Below, piece by piece: positions 6,642-15,154 of a stretch of 20,519 nt of DNA. The stretch covers positions 1 through 20,519 of the forward strand of contig JBMZCV010000083.1 in the NCBI GenBank assembly GCA_049613665.1, given 5' to 3'. The DNA is from JBMZCV01 sp049613665 (lineage in GTDB: Bacteria > Bacteroidota > Bacteroidia > Chitinophagales > UBA2359). A program made the translations under genes and the position numbers. The notes under the pieces are model-generated. The model did no database searches. It had not been told where the DNA came from and was given only the letters and a program-made list of their open reading frames with translations. How positions within the stretch are numbered: position 1 is the first letter of the stretch; each line of letters begins with the position of its first letter.

Positions 6642-9600
6642 ATGAGAAAAGAAATTATATTTTTGTTAATATTGTTGTGTCAAGGCATTTGCATAGCATC
6701 TGCTCAAAATAAAAATAACAATACATCTACAACTAAAGAGAAATCAGCTACCAAAAATGTTGCATCGACAGACGACAATGACGGTCTTTTGCATTTCAAA
6801 AAAGGACAAGAAAAGTTGAAAGAAGGTGATTATGCAGTTGCGAGAGCCTATTTTACAATTGCTATCGAAGCAAAGAGCAATTTGTTTGATGCTTATGTAG
6901 GGCGTGCCAAAACGCAAGCTGCTTTGCAAGACCATAAAGAGGCTATCAAAGATTATGATATGGCTTTGCAAATTGATGCTAATCATGCTGAAACTTACAA
7001 TGACAGAGGTTTTTCAAAGGCAGCATTAAATAACTATCAATTGGCTATCAAAGATTATCATTATGCCATTACGTTGATGCCAGAGTTGAAAGAAGCATAT
7101 ATCAATGCTGCTACTGCAAAAGGCAAACTCAATGATTTTGAAGGTGCTATTTTGGAGTTGAAGCCACTTATTGCAAAATATCCAGATTATGCAGTTGCAT
7201 ATCACGAAAGAGGTAGCATGAAGGCATTGTTGGAGCATTATGAGGAGGCAATTTTGGATTTGAAACAGGCAATTTTGCTCGACAAAAGCTATGAAAGATT
7301 GTATTATAATAGCAAAAATAGCAAAAATTTCGATTTGCCTACGCAATTTACTATTGCTTTGCTCAAGCTGCATGAGCAAGATTATAATTTAGCGATTAGA
7401 GATTTTACTAGCATTTTACAGCAAGATGCAAGTTATACGATAGTTTATCTTTATCGTGGCAAGGCACATTTTGCGATGAAAGATATGGAAAAAGCTCAAG
7501 CTGACTTTGAGAAAGCGATTAAGAAAAATGAAAAATATGCGGAGGCATATCACGCATTGGGCAAATGTTATGCACATAATGGCAAAACGAAAGATGCTTT
7601 AAAAAAATATGAAAAGGCTTTGGATTTGGAGCGAGACCAAGCCGAATTCTATTTGAGTAGTGGTATTGCGAAGGCAAAGTTAGGTGCTTATCGGTCTGCC
7701 CTTGATGATTTTAATAGAGCTATTGGTTTGAAAGATAACTATCATGAGGCATTTTTGGAAAGAGGAAATGTGCGTTTGGCGTTGGAACAATACGAAAAAG
7801 CAATTACTGACTATTATGATGTGTTGGATATTAATGGAGACAATAAAAATGTTTACAGACATTTGGGTGAAGCCTATACAAAGCTCAAAAATCCAAAACA
7901 GGCGATTAGCAACTTTGAAAAAGCCATATCATTAGATGCGAAAGATACGCTATCGTATTTGAAAAGAGGCGATTTGTATGCCGAACAGCAAGAACACATG
8001 AAAGCTTTTGATGATTATGAAAAAGCAACAAAGCTAGACGAAAATTGCGTGATGGCTCATTTTGGAAAAGCAAATGTAAGAGCTTCGCTAAAAGATTATA
8101 TAGGTGCTATTGTCGATTATGAAATGGCGGTTTCGCTAGATGAAAGTTTGACACAGGCTTATTTTAGAATAGCTATTTTGCGAATAAACATTGGTGATTA
8201 TCAAGGAGCTATTATTGATTTTGACCGTGCAATACATCTTAATCCAGGCAACAAACAAGCATATTATAATCGTGGTTTGGCAAAAATAAATATTAAGGAT
8301 TATGAAAGTGCCTTAGATGATTTTAACCAACTGATAGCATTGACAAAAAAATATCCAGACGCTTACTTTCAACGAGCTTACACTCGGCAGTTGCTTGGCC
8401 AGCCCGAAAGAGCTATTGATGATTATTCGAGAACGATTTCGCTCCAAAAAGGCGATATGCGTGCTTACAAAAGCAGAGGCTTGCTGCGAACTGACCTGAA
8501 AAGGTATAAGCTGGCCTTGTCCGACTTTGATAAAGCGATTAAACTAGACCCTAACGAAAAGTCTTTGTATGTTCATAGAGGCGATATTTTTATGGCTATG
8601 AACAATGCTAATGATGCTATCGACAACTATCAACAGGCTATCGGCCTAGATAGAAAATATGGTTTGGCTTATACTAAACGAGGCATCGGAAAAATGCTGG
8701 AAAAAAACTATAAAGGTGCATTGTCTGATTTTAACCAAGCGATAAAACTCAATGAAAAACACAAACTATCTTATGTTTATCGGGCAAAAGCTTATGCTGC
8801 CTTGAATGAATACGACAATGCTATTGGAGATTACAGTTATGCGTTGGCCATTGATTCCAACTATGTAGAGGCTTATTATGAACGTGGAAACCTGAATTAT
8901 TGGCTGAAAAAGTATGAAACAGCTATTGTCGACTTTAATAAAGCACTTAAAATAGAACCTAGAAATAAAGATGCTTATTATTATAGAGGGCATTCGCAAA
9001 TGGCACTTGGCAAATGGAAAACAGCCATTGCCGACTTTAATCGAGTATTGGTAATAGATAAAAAAGATAAACTAGGCTACTACAATCGGGCATTGGCCAA
9101 GGATTTGATTGGCGATTATCAAGGAGCTTTAAATGACTATGACAGAGCTTTGCAGCTAGACTCGAAATATACTACGGTTTATTTTGAGCGTGCAAAAATA
9201 AACTTTAAACTTGGAAAATATGAAAAAGCTATTTCCGATTTTGATGAAGCTATCACTATTACTCCCAGTAATAAAGAAATTTATGAATATAGAGGAAAAG
9301 CAAAAGCTGCTTTGCGAAATTATGCTGCTGCAACTACCGATTTTGCCAAAGTTATTGAAATTGACCCCGCAACAGAAACTGCATATAGTAGCAGAGGAAA
9401 TGCTTTGGCGGCTCTAAAAAAATATAAAGAAGCCATTACAGACTTCAACACTTTAATAGAACTCAACCCAAACAACAAACTAGCATATAGCCATCGTGGT
9501 GCTGCACGAGCAGCCTTGAAAGATTATGAAGGAGCTATTTCCGATTTTGATGAAGCTATTTCTATTGATGCCAATCACCGTTCTGGTTATAGTAGCCGAG

Positions 9601-11534
9601 CAAAAGCAAAAGCTGAAATGGGTGATTATGAAGATGCTATTGCTGATTTTGATGAAGCTATTGGCCTAGATTCCAAATTTAAAACAGCTTATTTTAATCG
9701 AGGAGTTGCCAATCACAATATTTTGAAATATGACGAAGCCATTGGCGACTACGGACGTGTTATTGACTTAGACCCAGAAGCTGCTGAAGCATATAGCAAT
9801 AGAGCAACAGCAAAAGTTGCTATTGGCGATTATGAAAGTGCGATGGCAGATTTTAATAGAGTCATTGCTCTAAACAAAGATTTGGGAGATGTGTATTACA
9901 ACAGAAAAAAAACACATATCACACTAAATGAAAATATTATCAAAAATCCCAATTCTCAACAAGAACTTACGTTATATAACTTGATGCTCGAAGGGTTGGC
10001 AAAAGCTTCTTTGGGAGAATACGATAGTGCCATTGAAATTTATGATAAAGCACTCAAACTCGACGAAAGCTACAAGCTGGCGTATTACAACAAAGGAATA
10101 GTGAGAAGAAGCATTGGCGACCATAAAGGTGCAATAGACGATTTTACGCAAGCACTCGCTATTGACGACCAATATGTAGAAGCATACAACAACAGAGGAA
10201 GGGTATTTGCCGATATGGAAAACTATCAAGCAGCTATGCAAGACTATCATCAGGCTATTTCGATTAAACCAAACTATAAGATTGCATACAACAACAGAGG
10301 TATCACAAAAGCGGCTTTGGGCAACTATATGGGAGCTATTTCGGACTATGACAAGGCCATTAATCTAGCACCACAATACAAATCGGCATACAATAACAGA
10401 GGTTTGGCAAAAACTGCTTTATTTAATTATGCAGGTGCGATTGAAGACTACAATATTATCATTAAGCTTTCGCCAAACTACAAGCTGGCTTACAATAATA
10501 GAGGTATCGCAAAAGTGGCACTCGACAATTACAGAGGAGCAATTTTAGACTTTGACAGAGCCATTGCTATCGACAATAATTATCAGGCTTCCTACAAAAA
10601 TAGAGGTATTGCACGAGCAGCTTTGGCAGATTACGAAGGAGCTATCGCAGATTTCGACCAACTCATCGAGCTAGTACCCAACGATGTATCTGTTTATATT
10701 CATAAAGGAAATGCACTCACTTCGCTCACAAAGTATGAAACTGCTTTGGTGGCTTTTAACAAAGCTATCGAAATAGAACCCAAAAATAGAGCCGCTCACA
10801 ATTATCGTGGTTTGGTAAAATATTATTTGAAAGATTATAAAGGTGCGGCAAAAGATTTTGATAAAACAATTGAAATTGCTCCTAAATATGCTATTGCCTA
10901 CAATCATCGTGGAATGGTCAGAATGGCCATGAACAGCTATTCAGATGCCATAAAAGATTTTAGCGAAGCCACTCGCATTCAACCCAAATATATGAAAGCT
11001 TACTATAACAGAGCAAATGCAAAACGACTCGCTGGCGATGAAACAGGAGCTATTACAGACTATAACAGAACCATCGCACTAGAACCTACCAATGTAGATG
11101 CCTACAACAACCGAGCGATTGTATATGTGATGGCAGGCAACTTTATTGACGCACTATATGATTTCGATAAGGTAATCGAACTGCAACCAGAACACGAATT
11201 GGCACACTACAATAGAGCATTAATAAAAGATAATTTTGGCGAACATCAGGCGGCCATCGAAGACTTTTCGGTAGCTATCAAACTAAACGCAAATTATGGT
11301 GAGGCTTACAATGGCAGAGGAAAAGCAAAGTCTAATCTTGGCAATTATTCTAGTGCCATCAGCGACTTCAATAAATCTATAGATTTGTTGCCTAAAAATG
11401 GTGAAACTTATTTCAATCGAGGTATAGCCAAACAAGTTATTAAAGATGAGGAGGGCATGTGCGAAGATTGGAAGCAAGCCAATAAACTAGGCTATGCTGC
11501 TGCTAAAGTTTCTTTCGATGAATTTTGCAAATAA
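6642..11534 (+). CDS. Giant exported TPR-repeat protein, 45 repeats
   Basis: 1630 residues. The N-terminus MRKEIIFLLILLCQGICIASAQ is a Sec signal peptide (cleavage near 22), followed by a Ser/Thr/Lys/Asn linker to residue 46. From residue 47 to the end the protein is a run of 34-residue TPR units of the form AYxNRGxAKxxLgdYxgAIxDFdxAIxLdpxyk. I count 45 units, and the register accounts for the full length. Two breaks occur: residues 219-233 and 1083-1110. The C-terminus (EDWKQANKLGYAAAKVSFDEFCK, read as the degenerate last unit) is a typical capping helix. There are no catalytic, sugar-binding, OmpA or sorting domains, so it is a pure solenoid scaffold, presumably periplasmic or surface-exposed. 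AAAAGG lies 6634-6639, just before the ATG. It is a lone transcription unit closed by the hairpin at 11613. Partner unknown. Confidence 0.93.
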   Translation: MRKEIIFLLILLCQGICIASAQNKNNNTSTTKEKSATKNVASTDDNDGLLHFKKGQEKLKEGDYAVARAYFTIAIEAKSNLFDAYVGRAKTQAALQDHKEAIKDYDMALQIDANHAETYNDRGFSKAALNNYQLAIKDYHYAITLMPELKEAYINAATAKGKLNDFEGAILELKPLIAKYPDYAVAYHERGSMKALLEHYEEAILDLKQAILLDKSYERLYYNSKNSKNFDLPTQFTIALLKLHEQDYNLAIRDFTSILQQDASYTIVYLYRGKAHFAMKDMEKAQADFEKAIKKNEKYAEAYHALGKCYAHNGKTKDALKKYEKALDLERDQAEFYLSSGIAKAKLGAYRSALDDFNRAIGLKDNYHEAFLERGNVRLALEQYEKAITDYYDVLDINGDNKNVYRHLGEAYTKLKNPKQAISNFEKAISLDAKDTLSYLKRGDLYAEQQEHMKAFDDYEKATKLDENCVMAHFGKANVRASLKDYIGAIVDYEMAVSLDESLTQAYFRIAILRINIGDYQGAIIDFDRAIHLNPGNKQAYYNRGLAKINIKDYESALDDFNQLIALTKKYPDAYFQRAYTRQLLGQPERAIDDYSRTISLQKGDMRAYKSRGLLRTDLKRYKLALSDFDKAIKLDPNEKSLYVHRGDIFMAMNNANDAIDNYQQAIGLDRKYGLAYTKRGIGKMLEKNYKGALSDFNQAIKLNEKHKLSYVYRAKAYAALNEYDNAIGDYSYALAIDSNYVEAYYERGNLNYWLKKYETAIVDFNKALKIEPRNKDAYYYRGHSQMALGKWKTAIADFNRVLVIDKKDKLGYYNRALAKDLIGDYQGALNDYDRALQLDSKYTTVYFERAKINFKLGKYEKAISDFDEAITITPSNKEIYEYRGKAKAALRNYAAATTDFAKVIEIDPATETAYSSRGNALAALKKYKEAITDFNTLIELNPNNKLAYSHRGAARAALKDYEGAISDFDEAISIDANHRSGYSSRAKAKAEMGDYEDAIADFDEAIGLDSKFKTAYFNRGVANHNILKYDEAIGDYGRVIDLDPEAAEAYSNRATAKVAIGDYESAMADFNRVIALNKDLGDVYYNRKKTHITLNENIIKNPNSQQELTLYNLMLEGLAKASLGEYDSAIEIYDKALKLDESYKLAYYNKGIVRRSIGDHKGAIDDFTQALAIDDQYVEAYNNRGRVFADMENYQAAMQDYHQAISIKPNYKIAYNNRGITKAALGNYMGAISDYDKAINLAPQYKSAYNNRGLAKTALFNYAGAIEDYNIIIKLSPNYKLAYNNRGIAKVALDNYRGAILDFDRAIAIDNNYQASYKNRGIARAALADYEGAIADFDQLIELVPNDVSVYIHKGNALTSLTKYETALVAFNKAIEIEPKNRAAHNYRGLVKYYLKDYKGAAKDFDKTIEIAPKYAIAYNHRGMVRMAMNSYSDAIKDFSEATRIQPKYMKAYYNRANAKRLAGDETGAITDYNRTIALEPTNVDAYNNRAIVYVMAGNFIDALYDFDKVIELQPEHELAHYNRALIKDNFGEHQAAIEDFSVAIKLNANYGEAYNGRGKAKSNLGNYSSAISDFNKSIDLLPKNGETYFNRGIAKQVIKDEEGMCEDWKQANKLGYAAAKVSFDEFCK
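9228..9559 (+). repeat. Near-identical DNA segments inside the TPR array
   Basis: A 26-bp stretch starting GCTATTTCCGATTTTGATGA is identical at 9228-9253 and 9534-9559. The offset is 306 bp, exactly three 102-bp repeat units (units 24 and 27 by my count). Elsewhere the units are conserved in protein but diverged in codons, so this points to duplication or gene conversion. Confidence 0.7.
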
Positions 11535-11542
11535 TATTACCA

Positions 11543-11603
11543 TTAAGTGCCAAGCACTATTTAATAAACGGCCGATTTGAGCTAACACGCTGAACATCAA
11601 TGT
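11543..11603 (+). repeat. Dispersed intergenic repeat, copy D
   Basis: TTAAGTGCCAAGCAC (11543-11557) and the following 17 bp match copy B at 30 of 32 positions. The distal part GCTAACACGCTGAACATCAA resembles 3320-3340 and the reverse complement of 13223-13240. It begins 8 bp after the TPR stop codon. Confidence 0.7.
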
Positions 11604-11612
11604 AATTAAACA

Positions 11613-11665
11613 AAAATCCGCTTTATTCATTTCTCAAAAAAGAGATAATGAATAAAGCGGATTTT
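11613..11665. terminator. Bidirectional intrinsic terminator
   Basis: AAAATCCGCTTTATTCATT (11613-11631) pairs perfectly with 11647-11665, and the stem continues as TCTC (11632-11635) with GAGA (11642-11645) past one bulged T, closing on six A. About 23 bp in total, flanked by A on the left and T on the right. It lies between the convergent TPR gene and HMG-CoA reductase gene and can serve both. Confidence 0.9.
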
Positions 11666-11773
11666 GTTTTTAACCCAAGTTGGAATTGTAATTGCCAAAA
11701 AAAGTGATTTATTTACTTTTCAACTTATCAAAAAAAAGAGATGATGACAACTTATTTGTTAAAAAATAATATT

Positions 11774-13123
11774 TTACATTTCAAACTGAAAAGAATCACC
11801 TCTCAGGCTGCTCAAATAATTGCGAACAGAAGAAAAAGAGATTGTTTCGGTAGCAAAATAAGCTAAAGCTTCTTCTCGCTCTTTTTCGGTCGCATTAAAA
11901 TGACTTAAAATATTGTTGAGGTGCATTTTCATGTGTCCTTTTTGTATGCCTGTCGTGACGAGTGAGCGAATGGCCGCAAAGTTTTGTGCCAAACCTACCG
12001 TAGAAATAATTTGCATCAGTTCCTCCGCACTCGGATTGCCCAAAAGCTCCAAAGAACGCTTTGCCAAAGGATGAATTTTCGTTAAGCCGCCAACTGTGCC
12101 AACTGCCAAAGGCACTTGCAATTCGAAATGAAAAGTACCATCATGCACCCACGCATTGCTCAAAGACGCATACTTGCCTTTGCGAGCCGCATAAGCATGT
12201 CCGCAAGCTTCGATAGCCCTAAAATCGTTTCCTGTCGCAATCACAACAGCATCAATGCCATTGTAAATTCCTTTGTTATGTGTTGCGGCTCGATACGAAT
12301 CATTCTTAGCGATATTGACAGCACGCACAAACTTTTGAGCAAACTCTCTTGCTTCCATATCGCCAAAACTTCCCAAGTCTTCCACATTGCATTCTACCCA
12401 ACTTCGCACCACACAATCTGGCATATAGTTCGATAAAATTGCCATAACAACTTGTAATTCTCTTTCGCTGCCTTCAAAATCGTGATAAATAGCTGCTTTC
12501 TCACGCAAAATTTTGCCGAAACCTTCCAAAACCGAATTGATAAAATTAGCACCCATCGCATCACAAGTGTTAAATTCTACCTTGATTTGGTAGTAACCTT
12601 TTTCCACTTCTGGCATATAAGACAAAGCGACATCAGTAATACCGCCGCCACGTTTTTCCATATTTGCCGTAATATCTTTTACGCCTTTGTGCAAATCAGC
12701 TTTTATTTTGTCGAAGAAGCTATAAAATTTTACAGGGTCTCCATGCCAAATAAAATGAACATGACCAATTTTTGTCATACTAAGCACTTCGGACTGAAAG
12801 CCGCCTCTTTTGTACCAAAATTTTGCACCGCTCGAAGCCGCTGCCACAACCGAACTTTCTTCGATAACCATCGGAATGCAGTACAATTTATTGTTGATAA
12901 GAAAATTTGGAGCTACACCATACGGCATATAAAAATTGGTAATCGTATTTTCGCTGATGTCATCAAATAATTTTTGTGCTTCTACATTGGTATGCCAAAA
13001 GCTGGCAAATTCACGCACTACATCAACAGGACTTGATGTAAAAAAATGTCGCACTAACCATGACAATTTTTCGCGCTTAGACAATTTTGAAAAACCTGCA
13101 ATCATTTTGTCTTTGCTTCTCAT
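11774..13123 (-). CDS. Hydroxymethylglutaryl-CoA reductase, class II
   Basis: 449 residues, soluble, the length of class II enzymes. Motifs in order: ENTITNFYMPYGVAPNF (58-74); IEESSVVAAAS (87-97) with the catalytic Glu (88 or 89); DAMGAN (188-193); THNKGIYNGIDAVVIATGND (281-300) with catalytic Lys284 and Asp300; VGTVGGLTKIHP (341-352); and GIQKGHMKMH (392-401) with catalytic His397. These match the Glu/Lys/Asp/His set of Pseudomonas mevalonii HMGR. It interconverts HMG-CoA and mevalonate with NAD(P)H. Databases often name such proteins degradative, but in many Bacteroidota the enzyme is thought to feed the mevalonate route to isoprenoids; no other mevalonate gene is in the window to settle direction. 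Single gene, ATG 13123, divergent from the BatA-domain gene. Met7 is an alternative start. Confidence 0.95.
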   Translation of the reverse strand: MRSKDKMIAGFSKLSKREKLSWLVRHFFTSSPVDVVREFASFWHTNVEAQKLFDDISENTITNFYMPYGVAPNFLINNKLYCIPMVIEESSVVAAASSGAKFWYKRGGFQSEVLSMTKIGHVHFIWHGDPVKFYSFFDKIKADLHKGVKDITANMEKRGGGITDVALSYMPEVEKGYYQIKVEFNTCDAMGANFINSVLEGFGKILREKAAIYHDFEGSERELQVVMAILSNYMPDCVVRSWVECNVEDLGSFGDMEAREFAQKFVRAVNIAKNDSYRAATHNKGIYNGIDAVVIATGNDFRAIEACGHAYAARKGKYASLSNAWVHDGTFHFELQVPLAVGTVGGLTKIHPLAKRSLELLGNPSAEELMQIISTVGLAQNFAAIRSLVTTGIQKGHMKMHLNNILSHFNATEKEREEALAYFATETISFSSVRNYLSSLRGDSFQFEM

Positions 13124-13210
13124 AAAGAAAGGTATTTTTGGCTGAAGAAATGAGTTTTTAGAATGAAGTGTAAATAAAAGTGATAAAAAATATGGTTTTC
13201 AACAAAAAAG

Positions 13211-13279
13211 TCAAACACCTTGATTTTCAATGTGCTAACAACCCAAACGTGCTATATTAATCAGTGTTTGGCACTTATT
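13211..13279 (-). repeat. Dispersed intergenic repeat, copy E
   Basis: On the minus strand ATAAGTGCCAAACACTGATT leads into GTTAGCACATTGAAAATCAA and GGTGTTTGA. The first part matches copies B and D (TAAGTGCCAAGCAC). The end (TGAAAATCAAGGTGTT) matches 2653-2670 (TGAAACTCAAGGCGTT), tying that site to the same family. Confidence 0.55.
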
Positions 13280-13332
13280 TCCGCTTCATCAATCATATTT
13301 ACAACTAAATATGTTTTAGGTTCAATAATTAA

Positions 13333-13368
13333 TTTTAAAACTTTCACTTTTTTTTGAAAGTTTTAAAA
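13333..13368. repeat. Perfect 14-bp hairpin between divergent genes
   Basis: TTTTAAAACTTTCA (13333-13346) is exactly complementary to TGAAAGTTTTAAAA (13355-13368) around the loop CTTTTTTT. Since no gene ends here, it is more likely a regulatory palindrome or leader structure than a terminator. Confidence 0.55.
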
Positions 13369-13439
13369 GAACTGTAATTTAATTTTTTTTAATGAAAAAA
13401 ACAATTACTTTTCAATAAAAATGCTATTTTAAGTGTTTA

Positions 13440-13470
13440 GGTGAAAGGAGCTTTAAAAGTGCCTTTTACC
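13440..13470 (+). promoter_or_regulatory. Leader hairpin enclosing AAAGGAG
   Basis: GGTGAAAGG (13440-13448) pairs with CCTTTTACC (13462-13470) through one G-U, and the inside CTTT/AAAG extends the stem, so nearly all 31 nt fold. AAAGGAG (13444-13450) lies in the left arm, 8 nt before a GTG at 13459 that opens an 11-codon frame ending TAA at 13494, just before the BatA-domain ATG. A translated leader is conceivable but unsupported. Confidence 0.35.
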
Positions 13471-13507
13471 TTGTTTGTTACTTCGTTTAAATAACAAGAA
13501 AAAGTCT

Positions 13508-15151
13508 ATGTTTCAAATTGTAGAACCATTTTATCTGATTGCTTTGAGCAGTTTGTTGCTCCCTGTTTTTATTCATTTATGGAATAAAAAGCAAACAAAA
13601 ACGCTTGCCTTTGGTTCTATTCAATATTTGCCTAAGCAAAAAATAACTTATTTGTATCAATTGTTTTTTGCCGATAAGTTGCTACTGTTGCTTAGAATCT
13701 TGTTATTAAGCTTTTTTATTGTATTGCTAACCCAACTTTTTTACAAACACACAAACACGCAAGATGTTCGCACAAAGGCTGTTTTTATTGCTTCCGAGTT
13801 GTTGCCTATTAGCGATTATTCGAGCATGAAAAACTGCATAGATAGCCTTGATACAGATATTTCAACCTTTTATTATTTAGACAATAATTTATCTAAAATA
13901 GCCGATATAGATAGCATAAACCCTTTAGAAACTGAAAAAATAGCAAGCAATAATTTTGAATTGATGCAGCATATTGAGCATGATTTTGCTTCCGAAAACG
14001 ATGTTTTTATTTTTGCTTCCAATCAACTAAATGCCTATCAAGGCAAAGCTCCAATACTTGATAAATCATTGATTGTCAATGTTTTACCGTCTAAAAAAAC
14101 GACAAAATATATTGCAAAGCTAGAACGAAAAAATGATAAAGAGATGATTGTTTTTTTTGGCACAAGCGATGCTGAAAAAACAAGTATTGTGAAACAGAAT
14201 ATTCGTTTGAATGAAACCAAACAAACTGAAAAAATAGAAGACATTGGAACAGTTGATTTTTTGTGGCAAAAAGATAAAAACACATTGGCAATCCATTCAA
14301 AAGATGAAAAAATAGATACCATAGTTTCACTTGAGAAGCTTGCTTTGTCGCAAAAAAAATATAACATTCAATTGATTTATGAGCAAAAACGGCAGGCAGA
14401 TGTTCAGTATTTTGAGGCAGCTTTGCGAACTATTGCAAAATTTTACGATACTACTATTGAGTTGAAAAAAGAAAAGTTGTTGGAGTTTGAAAGAAAAGTT
14501 TTGGCACAAAAAAAGAAAGGCGAAAATAGCAATATCAATGAGTTTCGAGAGGTAGATATGTATATTTGGCTATCGCAAAAGCCTATTATTGATAGGTTGG
14601 AAAATGAACTAGAAGTAGGCAAAATGATTTTAGCTGATGCTGAAAAAAATGATTTTAAAAAAGTGAATAGCCTTTTATTTCGAGAAAACGAAAATGGTTT
14701 CCAGACTTTTGATTATCCTTATCTGTATCAAATTTCAAAAGAAAGCACAGCATGGCCTAAAAAAGAGAATATTTGGACAGATAGTTTTGGAAATGAAGTG
14801 TTAAGTGCTGCTATTTTGGGCGAAAAAGAAGGTGTTTTTTATCAATTCAACAGCCGTTTTCATGCCGATTATACTAATTTGGTAGAACAGGTTTGGTTTC
14901 CAATTTGGCTAAATGATTTGCTAGAAAAGAAACCTTTAAGCGATAAACAAGCACTTTTGAAACGTGATATAACAACAATTACTACGAATTTATTGCCATT
15001 AAACCAAAGTGAAAAATCCGTTTTTAAAGTAGGAGAGAAAGTGAAAAAAGAAATTTCTAAAAGCTTACATTTTCCTTTGTGGTTGCTTGTTATTTTTCTT
15101 TTTGTAGTAGAAAGGTTTTGGTCGGAATGGAAGTATGGAAAGAAGAAATGA
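13508..15151 (+). CDS. BatA N-terminal-domain membrane protein
   Basis: 547 residues from ATG 13508; an in-frame TTG at 13475 would add 11 polar residues before the conserved start and is rejected. The first ~80 residues are the aerotolerance-regulator N-terminal domain (PF07584/TIGR02226 type): helix 4-24 (FYLIALSSLLLPVFIHLW), the loop with TLAFGSIQYLP, and helix 56-77. A soluble, probably periplasmic or cytoplasmic ~430-residue domain follows, and a C-terminal helix (about 519-537, LWLLVIFLFVVERFW) precedes a basic tail. After the second helix there is no DxSxS metal site, so it is not a canonical vWA BatA/BatB. Similar BatA-domain proteins are common in Bacteroidota; their role is not established. 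Single gene, closed by a very strong terminator 3 nt after the stop. Confidence 0.85.
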   Translation: MFQIVEPFYLIALSSLLLPVFIHLWNKKQTKTLAFGSIQYLPKQKITYLYQLFFADKLLLLLRILLLSFFIVLLTQLFYKHTNTQDVRTKAVFIASELLPISDYSSMKNCIDSLDTDISTFYYLDNNLSKIADIDSINPLETEKIASNNFELMQHIEHDFASENDVFIFASNQLNAYQGKAPILDKSLIVNVLPSKKTTKYIAKLERKNDKEMIVFFGTSDAEKTSIVKQNIRLNETKQTEKIEDIGTVDFLWQKDKNTLAIHSKDEKIDTIVSLEKLALSQKKYNIQLIYEQKRQADVQYFEAALRTIAKFYDTTIELKKEKLLEFERKVLAQKKKGENSNINEFREVDMYIWLSQKPIIDRLENELEVGKMILADAEKNDFKKVNSLLFRENENGFQTFDYPYLYQISKESTAWPKKENIWTDSFGNEVLSAAILGEKEGVFYQFNSRFHADYTNLVEQVWFPIWLNDLLEKKPLSDKQALLKRDITTITTNLLPLNQSEKSVFKVGEKVKKEISKSLHFPLWLLVIFLFVVERFWSEWKYGKKK

Positions 15152-15154
15152 TGG

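Larger units (their letters stand above)
13124..13507. other. Divergent intergenic region, 384 bp
   Basis: This gap separates the HMG-CoA reductase gene (-) from the BatA-domain gene (+). It holds a dispersed-repeat copy (13211-13279), a perfect 14-bp hairpin (13333-13368), a minus-strand ACCTAAACA motif (13423-13442) and a hairpin in the presumed leader of the plus-strand gene (13440-13470). No clear TAnnTTTG promoter was found in either direction. Confidence 0.6.

Noticed and set aside
6642..11534. 102-bp periodicity that at first sight resembles a tandem-repeat or CRISPR-like array
   Set aside because: The periodicity is of the encoded 34-residue TPR. The units are diverged at DNA level, there are no identical short repeats with unique spacers, and one frame is open for 4.9 kb.
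12116..12970. Open frames on the plus strand at 12116-12436 and 12482-12970
   Set aside because: They lie antisense inside HMG-CoA reductase, whose motifs are intact, and their translations look like nothing recognisable.
11774..13123. Naming the HMG-CoA reductase as part of a mevalonate catabolic island
   Set aside because: Single gene with no HMG-CoA lyase or mevalonate-transport genes beside it. The direction of the pathway cannot be read from this window.
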